16,867 nucleotides of DNA, from assembly GCA_946409855.1 (NCBI GenBank), contig CAMJXZ010000026.1:1-16867 (forward strand), given 5' to 3'. The translations under genes were made by a program, and so were the position numbers. Below the pieces are notes generated by a model, which did not search any database, was not told the origin of the DNA, and saw only the letters and a program-made list of their open reading frames with translations. Positions within the stretch are counted from its first letter, which is position 1. Each line of letters begins with the position of its first letter. Below are positions 7,397 through 14,620 of the stretch, one piece after another. This stretch comes from an uncultured Clostridia bacterium (lineage in GTDB: Bacteria > Bacillota > Clostridia > Christensenellales > Aristaeellaceae).

Positions 7397-7429
7397 CCGC
7401 GGCGCCTCTGCCAGTGAGAGGCGCCGCGG
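7397..7429 (+). terminator. GC-rich 13-bp hairpin after the secreted-protein gene
   Basis: CCGCGGCGCCTCT (7397-7409) pairs perfectly with AGAGGCGCCGCGG (7417-7429) around a 7-nt loop, 27 nt after the stop codon. The stem is very strong but is followed by GCGCTTGCAATTTAT rather than a clean T-tract. Confidence 0.65.
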
Positions 7430-7433
7430 GCGC

Positions 7434-7462
7434 TTGCAATTTATCGAATGAAAGCGTATCAT
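7434..7462 (+). promoter_or_regulatory. Predicted promoter for the two-component operon
   Basis: TTGCAA (7434-7439) and TATCAT (7457-7462) are separated by exactly 17 bp. The start site would be near 7469, leaving an unusually long leader of about 175 nt before the response-regulator gene. The stretch 7470-7630 holds no credible gene that I can see. Confidence 0.6.
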
Positions 7463-7643
7463 ATTGCTCCGCCGATGAATGCGTTAAGCCGGATACGGCG
7501 GCAGAAGAGAACAGATAAGGAAGGAAAGCGCAGGCGAACCCGGAAGGTCCTGAAAGCTTTCCTGATACGGTATATTTTCCTGATGACGCCGCGGAGGATT
7601 CAGGAACAGGTCGGAAGCGCAATAACGACCGGAGGATGTAGAC

Positions 7644-8375
7644 ATGCTGCATGTGGCCATCGTTGAGGACAATGCTCAGGACGCGGAACACCTGCTTTCG
7701 CTGCTCAGGCGGTTCGCGCAGAAGAATCACCTGGAAATAGAAACCGTCCGCTTTGAAAACCCGCTGCTGTTCCTGCAGGGATACAAGGGGGATCTGGATA
7801 TTGTTTTCATGGACATCGATATGCCCATGATGAGCGGCATGGAAGCCGCCCGGAGCCTGCGGAAAATCGACAATCACGTGATGCTGATTTTCGTGACCGC
7901 GCTGGCCCGCTTCGCCCTCAACGGCTACGAGGTGGACGCTTACGACTTTATCGTAAAGCCGGTCCAGGAAAACTTCTTCAACAGCAAAATGAGCCGCGCG
8001 CTCAAGAAGCTGTCCGCCGAGCAGCGGACCAGGCTCCTGATCCGGTCCGGTGATAAGACGATCCGCGTCTATACAGACGAAGTCGTCTATGTGGACATTT
8101 ACAACCACGTCCTTTCCTTCCACACGGAAAACAACGGCGTCATTTCCACGCGCGGCACCATGAAGGACGTTCAGGAGTCCCTGGACAGTTCCACCTTCGT
8201 CATGTGCAACAAATCCTGCGTCGTGAACATGCGCCATATCCAGATGATCTCCGGGGACGAAGTGGTGATGAGCAGCGGCGAACGGCTGTCCGTCAGCCGC
8301 CCGAGAAAGACGGAATTCATGCAGCAGATCGCCAATTATTACGGCAACCAGAAAATCAACATGGGGAGATTCTGA
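7644..8375 (+). CDS. LytTR-family response regulator (AgrA/VirR type)
   Basis: This is a cytoplasmic DNA-binding regulator switched on by phosphorylation. Its 243 residues comprise a receiver domain (1-120), with acidic pocket Glu8-Asp9, phospho-acceptor Asp57 in FMDIDMP, Thr85 and Lys105 of VKPV, and a LytTR DNA-binding domain (about 130-235). The latter shows the family pattern VYVDIYNHVLSFHT and FVMCNKSCVVNMRHI. GGAGG sits 8 nt before the ATG. Its stop codon overlaps the start of the kinase gene in TGATG, so translation is coupled and the kinase is its partner. LytTR proteins bind pairs of short direct repeats. The targets cannot be named from this window. Confidence 0.93.
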   Translation: MLHVAIVEDNAQDAEHLLSLLRRFAQKNHLEIETVRFENPLLFLQGYKGDLDIVFMDIDMPMMSGMEAARSLRKIDNHVMLIFVTALARFALNGYEVDAYDFIVKPVQENFFNSKMSRALKKLSAEQRTRLLIRSGDKTIRVYTDEVVYVDIYNHVLSFHTENNGVISTRGTMKDVQESLDSSTFVMCNKSCVVNMRHIQMISGDEVVMSSGERLSVSRPRKTEFMQQIANYYGNQKINMGRF

Positions 8376-9685
8376 TGGATACCGCGCTTTGGATCAACAG
8401 CCTGCTTCCGGTGAAAATCATCAATACCGTGTCGCTCCTGCTGGCGGCCGGCATGTTCAGCCATACGCTCCCGCGCCGGGATCATTTTGCCCTTCGGGTT
8501 ATCCTCTGTTCGCTGGCCGGCGTTCTTCTGTCCGCGGCGATCCCCATTCTGAACGACAACGTGGTATACGTATCCTCCGTGCTGCTCTTTTCGTACATCG
8601 CGGCGCTGCTGCTGGTCCACGTCTGCCACAAGGCCGGCTGGCCGATGGTATGCTTCGCGGGCGCAGCGGCTTTCGCGGTAGACCATATCGCCAGCATGCT
8701 GGATTCCATCTTCGCCCTGAGCTTTCCGGATCAGCTGAACTACCAGGCGATCGGTGCGATGACCGGCCCGGTCCTCATCAACTACATCGTCTGCAGGCTG
8801 CTGGTGTACGCCCTGGCCGACTATCTGCTGGTCAGCCGGAATAAAGACCTGGATATGGAGAACGTCGGCCTCGCGCCTGCCTTCGTGTTCATGATCGTAT
8901 CCCTGGGGATCAACCTGTATCTCAACCTGATTTACTCCCATCTGGTGCCGGACAAGACCTTCTGGATGTCTTTCTTCGCCTACCTGATGAACATCCTGAT
9001 TTCCATGCTGCTTTTGTTCTGCCAGTATGCCATGGTGCGGGAAAACAGCATGCGCGCGCAGCTGCGGGTGGAAAGCCTGCTGCGCGAGCAGGCCAAGGCG
9101 CACTACCGCATCAGCAAGGAAAACATCGAAGCCATCAATATCAAATGCCATGACCTGAAGCACCAGCTGCTGGCGGTGAAAGACGCCATCGCCCCCCAGG
9201 AATACAACGAGATCATGGAAATGATCAACAGCTACGGCGCGGAAATCCAGACGGACAACGAAGTGCTGGACGTCGTCTTCCAGGAAAAGAATTTCCAGTG
9301 CCGGAAACTGGGCATTCAGTTCACCTGCATCATCGACGGCACGGCGCTTGCCTTCATGGGCACAACGGACCTCTACGTCCTGTTCGGAAACCTCCTGGAC
9401 AACGCCATCGAGGCCGTATCCAAGCTGCCGGACGGGGAAGTCAAGAATATCCAGGTCTCCGTCCGCCGCGACCGCGGCTTTGTCATCATCACCACCGAAA
9501 ACAGCTATACCGGTGACCTCGTCTGGTCCGGCGGCCGGCTGATCACCTCCAAGTCAGACACGCACAATCACGGCTTTGGGATCCGCAGCATCGAGCGGAT
9601 CGTACATAAATACGGCGGCCGGTATTCCATCAGTACCGAAGACCAGATCTTCACCATGAACATCGTCTTCCCGGTGAACCAGTGA
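8375..9685 (+). CDS. GHKL sensor histidine kinase (AgrC-like), 7 predicted membrane segments
   Basis: This 436-aa sensor kinase partners the preceding response regulator. About seven hydrophobic segments fill residues 12-215. They are followed by a linker helix and a dimerisation segment with the phospho-acceptor motif CHDLKHQ (His259), then an HATPase_c domain with N-box NLLDNAIEA (Asn343) and G-box GFGIRSIERI (from Gly400). This is the arrangement of AgrC/ComD-type (HPK10) kinases, which commonly sense peptides. The usual AgrB protease and AgrD propeptide genes are absent nearby, so the ligand is open. The start ATG at 8375 overlaps the upstream stop by one base. The frame is open further upstream but lies inside the regulator gene. 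A terminator follows. Confidence 0.92.
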   Translation: MDTALWINSLLPVKIINTVSLLLAAGMFSHTLPRRDHFALRVILCSLAGVLLSAAIPILNDNVVYVSSVLLFSYIAALLLVHVCHKAGWPMVCFAGAAAFAVDHIASMLDSIFALSFPDQLNYQAIGAMTGPVLINYIVCRLLVYALADYLLVSRNKDLDMENVGLAPAFVFMIVSLGINLYLNLIYSHLVPDKTFWMSFFAYLMNILISMLLLFCQYAMVRENSMRAQLRVESLLREQAKAHYRISKENIEAINIKCHDLKHQLLAVKDAIAPQEYNEIMEMINSYGAEIQTDNEVLDVVFQEKNFQCRKLGIQFTCIIDGTALAFMGTTDLYVLFGNLLDNAIEAVSKLPDGEVKNIQVSVRRDRGFVIITTENSYTGDLVWSGGRLITSKSDTHNHGFGIRSIERIVHKYGGRYSISTEDQIFTMNIVFPVNQ

Positions 9686-9710
9686 CGTCCGCCGGTTCTG
9701 CTTCATACGC

Positions 9711-9758
9711 AAAAAAGGACTGCCGGAGCATTTCATCCATGCTTCAGCAGTCCCTTTT
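9711..9758. terminator. Bidirectional terminator after the histidine kinase gene
   Basis: GGACTGCCGGAGC (9717-9729) pairs with GCTTCAGCAGTCC (9741-9753) over 13 positions, with one mismatch and one G-U pair. It is followed by CTTTT on the plus strand and preceded by six A residues, which give a T-run for leftward transcripts. Confidence 0.8.
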
Positions 9759-9813
9759 CATCCCCCGTCCCGTCCCGCGGGCCGGTGCCGGGCGGGGCGG
9801 AAGCGGTTTCCTC

Positions 9814-9848
9814 ATGTCTCCGGGATCCTCCGGAGACATTTTTATTTT
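9814..9848 (+). terminator. Second rho-independent terminator between convergent genes
   Basis: ATGTCTCCGG (9814-9823) pairs perfectly with CCGGAGACAT (9830-9839) around a 6-nt loop and is followed by TTTTTATTTT. This is a textbook terminator for rightward transcription, placed as a backup to the one at 9711-9758. Confidence 0.8.
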
Positions 9849-9854
9849 CAGCAG

Positions 9855-9893
9855 GCTTTTCCGCTCCGTAGAAAAATCACAGAGCGGAAAAGC
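9855..9893. repeat. 12-bp perfect inverted repeat
   Basis: GCTTTTCCGCTC (9855-9866) and GAGCGGAAAAGC (9882-9893) form a perfect stem with a 15-nt loop. It lies 54 nt beyond the stop of the leftward acyl-CoA ligase gene and could end that transcript, although no clean T-tract follows on the minus strand. Confidence 0.55.
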
Positions 9894-9946
9894 ATCACCA
9901 ACGGAATCACAGACACACGCCGGATGCCGCCGTCCTCTCCCCCGCG

Positions 9947-11581
9947 TCAGCCCTGGTTCTGCGCTTCCACCAGCCGGACGCCGCAGTACTGCTTGCGCAG
10001 CTTGGGCTTTTCGATCTTGCCGGTGGGATTCCTGGGCACCGGGGCGAAGATGATCTTGCGGGGGCGCTTGTAGCGGGGCAGGTCCAGGCAGAAATGGTTG
10101 ATTTCCTCTTCCGTGCAGGTCATGCCTTCCTTGACCTGGATGATGGCGGCGGCGATTTCGCCCAGCCGCGGATCCGGCAGACCGATGACCGCCACGTCGT
10201 GCACCTTGGGGCAGGCGGACAGGAAGTCCTCGATCTGCACCGGGTACAGGTTCTCGCCGCCGGAAATGATCACGTCCTTCTTGCGGTCCACCAGGAAGAT
10301 AAAGCCGTCGTCGTCCAGCCGGGCCATGTCGCCGGTGTGGAGCCAGCCGTCCTTGAGCACCTCCGCGGTCGCCTTGGGGTCGTGATAGTAGCACTTCATG
10401 ACGCCGGGGCCCTTGACGCACAGCTCGCCCACCTCGCCCTGCGGAACGGGCTGGCCTGCTTCGTCCACGATCTTGCACTTCCAGCCAAAGCCCGGTACGC
10501 CGATGGCGCCGACCTTGTCCACATGATCCATTCCCAGATGGACGCAGCCGGGACCGGTGGATTCGGACAGGCCGTAGTTGGTGTCGTACTTATGGTCCGG
10601 GAAATACTCCAGCCAGTGGCGGATCAGGGAAGGCGGCACGGGCTGGGCGCCGATGTGCATCAGCCGCCACTGGGACAGCTGGAAGTCCTCCTTCTTGAGG
10701 TCCCCCCGGTCCAGGGCCGCCAGGATGTCCTGCGCCCAGGGCACCAGCAGCCAGACGATGGTGCACTTCTCCCAGGAAACGGCGTCCAGGATCGCCTTGG
10801 GGGTGTTCCCCTTGAGGATGACCGCCCGGCTGCCGGTGAACAGGGAGCCGAACCAGTGCATCTTGGCGCCGGTATGGTACAGCGGCGGGATGCAGAGGAA
10901 GACGTCATTGTGGGTGGTCTCGTGGTGCATCGCCTCCATCCGGGCGGACTGCATCAGCGCCGTATGGTCCAGCAGGATCGCCTTGGGGAAGCCGGTGGTG
11001 CCGGAGGAATAGTAGATGGCCGCGTCGTCCGTGTCCTCGATCAGCACCTTGGGGGCGGCGGAGGAGCAGTTGGCCGCGGCGTCCGCATAGCTCTCGGCAA
11101 AGGAAGGCTTGTTGCTGCCCACGAAGAACAGGATCCTTTCCTTCCCCAGGTCCTGCACGATGTCTTCCACGCGGCCGATGAATTCCGGGCCGAAAAAGAG
11201 CACGTCCACATCCGCCAGCTTCACGCAGTAGTCGATCTCCTTCGCGGTATAGCGGAAATTCAGCGGGACGGCGATGGCGCCCGTTTTGAGGATGCCGAAG
11301 TAGATGGGCAGCCAGTCCAGGCAGTTCATCAGCAGGATGGCTACCTTCTGCCCCTTGCGGATACCGCGCTCCAGCAAAAGGTTCGCGGCCCGGTTGGCCT
11401 TTTCGTCAAACACCTGCCAGGTGATCTGGCGGCGGTAAGGCGCGGACGACGTGGGCTGAATCAGCTCGTATTCCTTCCAGGTCACCTGCGGGACTTCCGT
11501 CACCTCCGGATTGATCTCCACCAGCGCGACCTCATCACTGTACAGCTTGCTGTTTCTCTCCAGCAGATCCGTAATAGGCAT
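9947..11581 (-). CDS. AMP-forming acyl-CoA ligase (ANL superfamily)
   Basis: It activates a carboxylic acid with ATP to an acyl-adenylate and then to the CoA thioester in the cytosol. The 544-aa protein has the standard ANL motifs: P-loop YYSSGTTGFPKA (190-201), YGLSEST (336-342), TGD (416-418), DRKKDVIISGGEN (432-444) and the catalytic C-terminal lysine in NPTGKIEK (Lys522). Length fits the family. The first 55 residues carry an extra stretch before the usual start of the fold. The substrate is not readable from the motifs: fatty, aryl or bile acids are all possible. It is transcribed divergently from the iorAB operon, whose product is an aryl-acetyl-CoA, so aryl acids are an attractive but unproven substrate. 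AAGGAAG lies about 9 nt before the ATG. Confidence 0.9.
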   Translation of the reverse strand: MPITDLLERNSKLYSDEVALVEINPEVTEVPQVTWKEYELIQPTSSAPYRRQITWQVFDEKANRAANLLLERGIRKGQKVAILLMNCLDWLPIYFGILKTGAIAVPLNFRYTAKEIDYCVKLADVDVLFFGPEFIGRVEDIVQDLGKERILFFVGSNKPSFAESYADAAANCSSAAPKVLIEDTDDAAIYYSSGTTGFPKAILLDHTALMQSARMEAMHHETTHNDVFLCIPPLYHTGAKMHWFGSLFTGSRAVILKGNTPKAILDAVSWEKCTIVWLLVPWAQDILAALDRGDLKKEDFQLSQWRLMHIGAQPVPPSLIRHWLEYFPDHKYDTNYGLSESTGPGCVHLGMDHVDKVGAIGVPGFGWKCKIVDEAGQPVPQGEVGELCVKGPGVMKCYYHDPKATAEVLKDGWLHTGDMARLDDDGFIFLVDRKKDVIISGGENLYPVQIEDFLSACPKVHDVAVIGLPDPRLGEIAAAIIQVKEGMTCTEEEINHFCLDLPRYKRPRKIIFAPVPRNPTGKIEKPKLRKQYCGVRLVEAQNQG

Positions 11582-11651
11582 GGCCGTTTCTTCCTTTCTT
11601 CATACAAACGCTCTCGGGACAAAACGCTTTATCGCTTTCATCCGCTAAAGG

Positions 11652-11680
11652 ATCATACAGCAATCCCTTTTCCTTGTCAA
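11652..11680 (-). promoter_or_regulatory. Near-consensus promoter for the acyl-CoA ligase
   Basis: On the minus strand, TTGACA (11680-11675) and TATGAT (11657-11652) are spaced by exactly 17 bp. This is the strongest promoter sequence in the window. The start site is expected near 11645, with a leader of about 64 nt. Confidence 0.85.
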
Positions 11681-11702
11681 GAAAAAAACAAACAAGAAAC
11701 AG

Positions 11703-11734
11703 AAAGCGCCATGGGTTTTTTCACCCGGCGCTTT
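11703..11734. repeat. Inverted repeat between the divergent ligase and iorAB promoters
   Basis: AAAGCGCC (11703-11710) pairs with GGCGCTTT (11727-11734), and inside it GGGT (11713-11716) pairs with ACCC (11723-11726). The right arm touches the -35 box of the rightward promoter. It could be an operator or an insulating hairpin. Confidence 0.45.
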
Positions 11735-11760
11735 ACTTTCACGCTTTCATGTGATAAAAT
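11732..11760 (+). promoter_or_regulatory. Predicted promoter for the yerC-iorA-iorB operon
   Basis: TTTACT (11732-11737) and TAAAAT (11755-11760) are separated by 17 bp. The start site is expected near 11767, directly before a 15-bp palindrome. Confidence 0.6.
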
Positions 11761-11767
11761 CCCGAAT

Positions 11768-11782
11768 GTCGGCTCAGCCGAC
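11768..11782 (+). promoter_or_regulatory. Perfect palindrome at the predicted start site, candidate operator
   Basis: GTCGGCTCAGCCGAC has 7-bp perfect arms around a single central base. It covers about +1 to +15 of the predicted transcript, a classic repressor position. The next gene encodes a TrpR-like protein, so autoregulation is a reasonable inference. Confidence 0.5.
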
Positions 11783-11812
11783 CATCCGACCGGAAGGAGG
11801 CGCGTCTGACTG

Positions 11813-12121
11813 ATGCGGAACAACAAAAAGCGCCCGAGCGACGCCCTGTACGAAGCCATCCTGAGCCTGAAGGACATGAAGGAATGCAAGCGTTTCTTCG
11901 AGGATCTCTGTACGGAAAACGAGCTGAGGAGCATGGAGCAGCGCTACAACGTCGCCTCCTACCTGATGCAGGATCTGGTGTACGTGGACATCCTGGAAAA
12001 GACAGGGGCCAGCAGCGCCACCATCAGCCGTGTCCGCCGCAACATCCTGTATGACGGAAGCGCCATGCGGAACATCATCCTGCGCCAGGAGCAAGCCGGT
12101 CAGGATCCATCAAAGGAGTAA
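11813..12121 (+). CDS. YerC/YecD-family TrpR-like regulator
   Basis: This is a 102-aa helical protein of the Trp-repressor superfamily, YerC/YecD branch. The N-terminal helices (CKRFFEDLCTENELRSMEQR, residues 25-44) match the family's dimer core, and the helix-turn-helix lies at about 56-78 (YVDILEKTGASSATISRVRR). It should bind DNA as a dimer. The effector is unknown in this branch. It is the first gene of an operon with iorA and iorB, with only a few bases to the next start, which suggests control of arylpyruvate metabolism by an aromatic ligand (inference). AAGGAGG lies 12 nt before the ATG, a long spacing. An in-frame TGA at 11807 rules out an earlier ATG or GTG. Confidence 0.88.
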   Translation: MRNNKKRPSDALYEAILSLKDMKECKRFFEDLCTENELRSMEQRYNVASYLMQDLVYVDILEKTGASSATISRVRRNILYDGSAMRNIILRQEQAGQDPSKE

Positions 12122-12126
12122 CTGTG

Positions 12127-13875
12127 ATGATGAAAAAACTGATGCTGGGCAATGTGGCCGCCGCCCGCGGTCTGTACGAAGCCGGGTGCTCGTTCGTATC
12201 CAGCTACCCGGGCACGCCGAGTACGGAAATCACCGAGGAAGCGGCAAAGTACGATGAGATTTACTGCGAGTGGGCACCCAACGAAAAGGTGGCGATGGAA
12301 GCCGCCTTCGGCGCCTGTCTGGCCGGCGCGCGTTCCTTCTGCGGCATGAAGCACGTGGGGCTGAACGTGGCGGCCGACCCGCTGTTCACCATTTCCTACA
12401 CCGGGGTCAACGCCGGCATGGTCATCGCCGTGGCCGACGACCCGGGGATGCATTCCTCCCAGAACGAGCAGGATTCCCGCCACTACGCCAAGGCGGCCAA
12501 GCTGCCCATGCTGGAGCCGGCCGATTCCGGGGAAGCGCTGGCCTTCGCCAGGGCCGCCTATGAGATCTCCGAACGGTTCGACTGCCCGGTGTTCCTCAAG
12601 ATGTGCACGAGGATCGCGCATTCCCAGTCCCTGACGGAAGTTGGGGAGCGGGTGCTGCCGCCCCTCAGGCCTTACGAAAAGAACATCCCCAAATACGTCA
12701 TGATGCCGGGCAACGCCATCAGGCGCCACCCGGTGGTGGAGGAAAGGACGCGCAGCCTCATCGCCTTCGCGGAGGAAACGCCCCTCAACCGGGCGGAAGC
12801 GGGGACGGACAGCGCCATCGGCATCATCACCTCCTCCACCAGCTACCAGTACGTCAAGGAAGTCTGCGGGGACCGCTACCCTGTTCTGAAGCTGGGCATG
12901 GTCTGGCCGCTGCCCGAAAAAAAGATCCGCGATTTCGCCGCCTCCGTCGGCAGGCTCATCGTGGTGGAAGAGCTGGATCCCTTCATCGAGGACCACTGCC
13001 GGAACCTGGGGCTCTCCCCCGAAGGCAAGTCCCTCTTCCCCCTGGAGGGCGAGTTCAGCCAGAACCTGGTGGCCGAAAAGCTGGGCCTGCCCTGCCCGAA
13101 AGGCGCTGCCCTGCCGGACGCCGTCCCGGCCCGGCCGCCGGTCATGTGCGCCGGCTGCCCGCACCGGGGGCTCTTCTACACCCTGAACCGCAACAAATGC
13201 ACGGTCCTGGGGGACATCGGCTGCTACACCCTGGGCGCCGTCGCCCCGCTGTCCGCCATTGAAATGACCGCCTGCATGGGCGCGTCCGTCAGCGCCATCC
13301 ACGGGTTCAACAAGGTGCGCGGCGAGGAAAGCGAAGGAAAGACCGTTGCCGTCATCGGGGACAGCACCTTCATGCACTCCGGCATGACCGGCCTGGCCAA
13401 CATCGCCTACAACCAGTCCAACTCCACCGTGATCATCCTGGACAATTCCATCACCGGCATGACCGGCCACCAGCAGAACCCGACCACCGGCTACAACATC
13501 AAGGGAGACCCCGCCGGGAAGATCGACCTGGAGAGCCTCTGCAGAGCCATGGGCATCCAAAGGGTGCGGGTGGTGGACCCGTACGACCTGGCCGCCTGCG
13601 ACCGGGCCGTCAAGGAAGAGCTGGCGGTTCACGAGCCTTCCGTCATCATTTCCCGCCGCCCCTGCGCGCTGCTCAAGTACGTCAAGCACAAGCCCCCGCT
13701 CGCCGTCGATCCAGACAAATGCCGTTCCTGCCAGGCCTGCATGAAGATCGGCTGCCCGGCCATCTCCATGAAGAACGGCAAGGCGCACGTGGACGACACC
13801 CTTTGCGTGGGTTGCGGCGTGTGCCGGCAGCTGTGCAGGTTCGACGCCTTCAGCGGCGATGAAAAGGAGGGCTGA
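12127..13875 (+). CDS. iorA: Indolepyruvate:ferredoxin oxidoreductase, alpha subunit
   Basis: IorA with IorB oxidatively decarboxylates arylpyruvates, made by transamination of Trp, Phe and Tyr, to aryl-acetyl-CoA while reducing ferredoxin in the cytosol. The 582-aa protein has the N-terminal pyrimidine-binding domain (SYPGTPSTEI near 24) and the TPP site GDST (411-414) with N440 about 30 residues on. Two C-terminal 4Fe-4S motifs follow: C532, C535, C538, C543 (then Pro) and C560, C563, C566, C570. In the second motif the proline after the last Cys is replaced by Arg. Length is normal. Of the starts GTG 12124, ATG 12127 and ATG 12130, the ATG at 12127 has the best spacing (8 nt) from AAGGAG. 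It lies 5 nt after the yerC-like stop. Confidence 0.95.
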   Translation: MMKKLMLGNVAAARGLYEAGCSFVSSYPGTPSTEITEEAAKYDEIYCEWAPNEKVAMEAAFGACLAGARSFCGMKHVGLNVAADPLFTISYTGVNAGMVIAVADDPGMHSSQNEQDSRHYAKAAKLPMLEPADSGEALAFARAAYEISERFDCPVFLKMCTRIAHSQSLTEVGERVLPPLRPYEKNIPKYVMMPGNAIRRHPVVEERTRSLIAFAEETPLNRAEAGTDSAIGIITSSTSYQYVKEVCGDRYPVLKLGMVWPLPEKKIRDFAASVGRLIVVEELDPFIEDHCRNLGLSPEGKSLFPLEGEFSQNLVAEKLGLPCPKGAALPDAVPARPPVMCAGCPHRGLFYTLNRNKCTVLGDIGCYTLGAVAPLSAIEMTACMGASVSAIHGFNKVRGEESEGKTVAVIGDSTFMHSGMTGLANIAYNQSNSTVIILDNSITGMTGHQQNPTTGYNIKGDPAGKIDLESLCRAMGIQRVRVVDPYDLAACDRAVKEELAVHEPSVIISRRPCALLKYVKHKPPLAVDPDKCRSCQACMKIGCPAISMKNGKAHVDDTLCVGCGVCRQLCRFDAFSGDEKEG

Positions 13876-13878
13876 CAA

Positions 13879-14451
13879 TTGAAAACCAAAAACATCATGA
13901 TCGTCGGCGTAGGCGGCCAGGGCAGCCTCCTGGCCAGCAAGCTGCTGGGCCAGGTGCTGCTCAGCCAGGGCTATGACGTCAAGGTCAGCGAGGTGCACGG
14001 CATGAGCCAGCGCGGCGGCAGCGTGGTCACCTACGTCCGTTACGGCGACAAGGTCTATTCCCCCGTCATCGACAAAGGCGAGGCCGACCTGATCGTCTCC
14101 TTTGAGCAGCTGGAAGCAGCCCGGTGGCTGCCCTACCTCCGGCCGGACGGGCAGATCGTCACCAACACCCAAGCCATCGACCCCATGCCGGTGGTGACCG
14201 GCAAAGCGGTCTATCCGGAGGGCCTCATCGATAAAATGAAAGCCGCCGGCGCCCGGGTGGACGCGCTGGACTGCGTCACCCTGGCCAGGCAGGCCGGCAG
14301 CGCCAAAGCGGTCAACGTGGTGCTGCTGGGCAAGCTTTCCCACTACTTCGACCTTCCGGAAAGCGCCTGGCAGGAAGCGCTGACGGCCCTGGTGCCGCCC
14401 AAATTCCTGGACCTCAACCGCAAAGCCTTCGCCCTGGGCCGGGACGCGTGA
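13879..14451 (+). CDS. iorB: Indolepyruvate:ferredoxin oxidoreductase, beta subunit
   Basis: This is the small partner of IorA, 190 aa, belonging to the gamma-type domain of 2-oxoacid:ferredoxin oxidoreductases. Its marks are the glycine-rich start IMIVGVGGQGSLLASKLLG (residues 6-24), the conserved SEVHGMSQRGGSVVTYVR stretch (about 37-54), and the tail KAVNVVLLGKL. It uses a TTG start at 13879, 8 nt after AAGGAGG and 3 nt after the iorA stop, so the two subunits are translationally linked. Length and gene order are as usual for the pair. It is the last gene of the operon, and a long stem-loop follows about 110 nt downstream. Confidence 0.94.
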   Translation: MKTKNIMIVGVGGQGSLLASKLLGQVLLSQGYDVKVSEVHGMSQRGGSVVTYVRYGDKVYSPVIDKGEADLIVSFEQLEAARWLPYLRPDGQIVTNTQAIDPMPVVTGKAVYPEGLIDKMKAAGARVDALDCVTLARQAGSAKAVNVVLLGKLSHYFDLPESAWQEALTALVPPKFLDLNRKAFALGRDA

Positions 14452-14559
14452 CCGCTTTCCTGTGCAATAAGGGAGGAAACCCGTGTCCGCTTCCCGGCCA
14501 TGCGGAAACCGTCACGGTCATCCGTCATTTCGGAACCGGGCAGGAGGGGTGATGAAACG

Positions 14560-14620
14560 ATTGTTCCCCCAACGAATTCATAACGCTGCAGATGCTTCAC
14601 GAATTGGTTGGGGGAACAAT
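14560..14620. repeat. 20-bp inverted repeat at the iorB / acetyltransferase convergent junction
   Basis: ATTGTTCCCCCAACGAATTC (14560-14579) and GAATTGGTTGGGGGAACAAT (14601-14620) match at 19 of 20 positions with a 21-nt loop. The right arm lies inside the last codons of the leftward acetyltransferase gene, whose stop is in the loop. It may end transcription from both sides, although no T-tract is obvious. Confidence 0.75.

Noticed and set aside
7448..7666. 72-codon plus-strand ORF in the leader of the two-component operon
   Set aside because: It has no ribosome site, is Arg/Lys-rich without any pattern, and overlaps the start of the response regulator. It does not look like an AgrD-type propeptide.
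6897..8237. 446-codon minus-strand frame opposite the secreted protein and response regulator
   Set aside because: It spans two real genes and the 13-bp terminator between them, and has no recognisable domain.
10094..11809. 571-codon plus-strand frame opposite the acyl-CoA ligase
   Set aside because: Antisense shadow of a gene with every ANL motif in place.
12100..14343. 747-codon open frame on the minus strand opposite iorAB
   Set aside because: It is the antisense shadow of two well-supported GC-rich genes, with His/Val/Gly-rich low-information sequence and no family motif.
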